Positions 63,265 through 64,000 of a DNA stretch of 64,000 nucleotides are shown piece after piece. A model generated the notes under the pieces. It made no database searches and was not told the DNA's origin. It saw only the letters and a program-made list of their open reading frames with translations. How positions within the stretch are numbered: position 1 is the stretch's first letter; every line of letters starts with the position of its first letter. The translations under genes and the position numbers were made by a program. Source of the DNA: PoT sp049331405 (GTDB lineage: Bacteria > Planctomycetota > Planctomycetia > Isosphaerales > Isosphaeraceae); NCBI RefSeq assembly GCF_049331405.1, contig NZ_CP186274.1, forward strand, positions 4,216,001-4,280,000. Direction: 5' to 3'.

Positions 63265-63912
63265 ATGCGCCGTCCGATTATGACTGTTGCCCTGATGGTC
63301 ACAGCTTTCGGGGGCGGCTTTGCCCTCTTGAGTCTGCGAGGTCGAGATGTCACTCACGAGACCCCTGGTCGCGTTGTGCAAGTAGGATATGCGGTAGCCG
63401 AACAAGAGAAGGCTGCCACACCTCCCAGCGAAGTATTACCTCCCACGCCACCTTCCGACCCGATCGGCCTTCCTCCGACTTCACCTGCTGAAACACCGGC
63501 TCCAACCGACCCGGTGCGTCCTCCGGACGCTCCGGCAGCTTCTCCCTTTGACCCGCCATCGACGAATTCGCAATCTCCCCCTGCTGCCGAGCCAGTTGCT
63601 CCCCCAAAAGCTGCCAGCGAAGATCCCCTCCAGGCCGTGGATTCCTTCATTGAACGCAATCGGACCGAGGCCAATACGGCGATCGAGAAGCTCAGCGAGG
63701 AAGCTAAGGAGTTGAAGGAGCGCCTTGCCAAGGTCGAATCGGCCCTGGCGCGCTGGAAGAAGATCTCGCAGGCACTCGATCAACAAGGTGCAGGGAACGA
63801 GGCCGCGGCCGAGCCTCCCCTCGAGGCAGCTCCCGGTGAACAGATTCCGCCTCCCGTCGAGACGGTCAAGGAACTTGAATCGGAACCGAAGCTGGAACTC
63901 GCACCTCGCTAA
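63265..63912 (+). CDS. hypothetical membrane-anchored Pro-rich, coiled-coil protein
   Basis: A 215-residue protein. A basic start and hydrophobic segment (MTVALMVTAFGGGFALLSLR) form a signal anchor. Residues about 50-120 are Pro/Ala/Ser-rich. Residues about 125-175 are a coiled coil (FIERNRTEANTAIEKLSEEA, KELKERLAKVESALARWKKI). The tail is acidic. GAGGAG precedes the ATG. I do not recognise a family. The last 88 bases of the window after its stop hold no visible feature. Confidence 0.7.
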   Translation: MRRPIMTVALMVTAFGGGFALLSLRGRDVTHETPGRVVQVGYAVAEQEKAATPPSEVLPPTPPSDPIGLPPTSPAETPAPTDPVRPPDAPAASPFDPPSTNSQSPPAAEPVAPPKAASEDPLQAVDSFIERNRTEANTAIEKLSEEAKELKERLAKVESALARWKKISQALDQQGAGNEAAAEPPLEAAPGEQIPPPVETVKELESEPKLELAPR

Positions 63913-64000
63913 CTTAAGGTCATATACAATAAAGACTTGGACTGGGGGATTGAGCCTCGTCGAATGGCAAGTTCACCACGTTACAGGTAAAAGGACTGAG

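Overview
The window is a GC-rich, gene-dense piece of bacterial chromosome. I infer a planctomycete, most likely Isosphaeraceae. The grounds are the base composition, membrane proteins opening with an NPY-x-AP motif, long Ala/Pro-rich secreted proteins, a giant TPR protein, a beta-propeller/di-haem protein and a sigma/anti-sigma pair with a degenerate anti-sigma head. No species can be fixed from sequence alone. I see no IS element, prophage, CRISPR array, rRNA or convincing tRNA.

Layout. 1-5650: a divergent cluster around a MerR-type protein with a cobalamin-binding (CarH/LitR-like) domain. To the left lie a DCC-family redox protein and an FAD amine-oxidase-like protein cut by the window edge. 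To the right lie a START-like protein, TspO, a membrane fatty-acid desaturase and DUF2177. This looks like a light- or oxidative-stress-responsive lipid/tetrapyrrole module. 5695-12966: housekeeping and metabolic genes (PfkB sugar kinase, methyltransferase, a spermidine-synthase-like membrane protein with a duplicated membrane half, TlpA-like thioredoxin, Gfo/Idh/MocA oxidoreductase, a small membrane protein). 13085-20015: a tightly overlapping minus-strand operon RDD - SpoIIM - membrane protein - DUF4129 - DUF4350 - MoxR ATPase - DUF58. 20283-26325: a lipoprotein parvulin and Mfd. 26437-30924: a protein with two degenerate receiver-like halves, a PDZ protein, an anti-sigma/sigma pair and a small Cys-rich protein.

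31086-39771: a Pro/Ala-rich secreted protein, then a two-component system (response regulator and histidine kinase) divergent from an RND efflux adaptor/permease pair closed by a strong terminator. 39871-46373: DJ-1/PfpI protein, NAD-dependent epimerase, DksA-like protein with signal peptidase II, a P-loop polynucleotide-kinase-like protein overlapping a Thg1-like 3'-5' RNA polymerase, an alcohol dehydrogenase and an SDR. 46814-49617: glutamine synthetase, a stand-alone LigD phosphoesterase-like domain and a hypothetical protein overlapping it tail to tail. 49955-58549: a hypothetical secreted protein, an ABC-2 exporter pair and a 1,673-residue TPR protein with an embedded C39-type cysteine peptidase domain. 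58613-62926: beta-propeller/di-haem cytochrome, ArgS and RsfS. 63265-63912: a Pro-rich, coiled-coil membrane-anchored protein.

The items most worth following are the kinase/Thg1 RNA-repair-like pair (42927-44146), the cobalamin-regulator cluster with altered light-sensing residues (1-5649), and the C39-TPR protein beside an ABC exporter (49955-58549).
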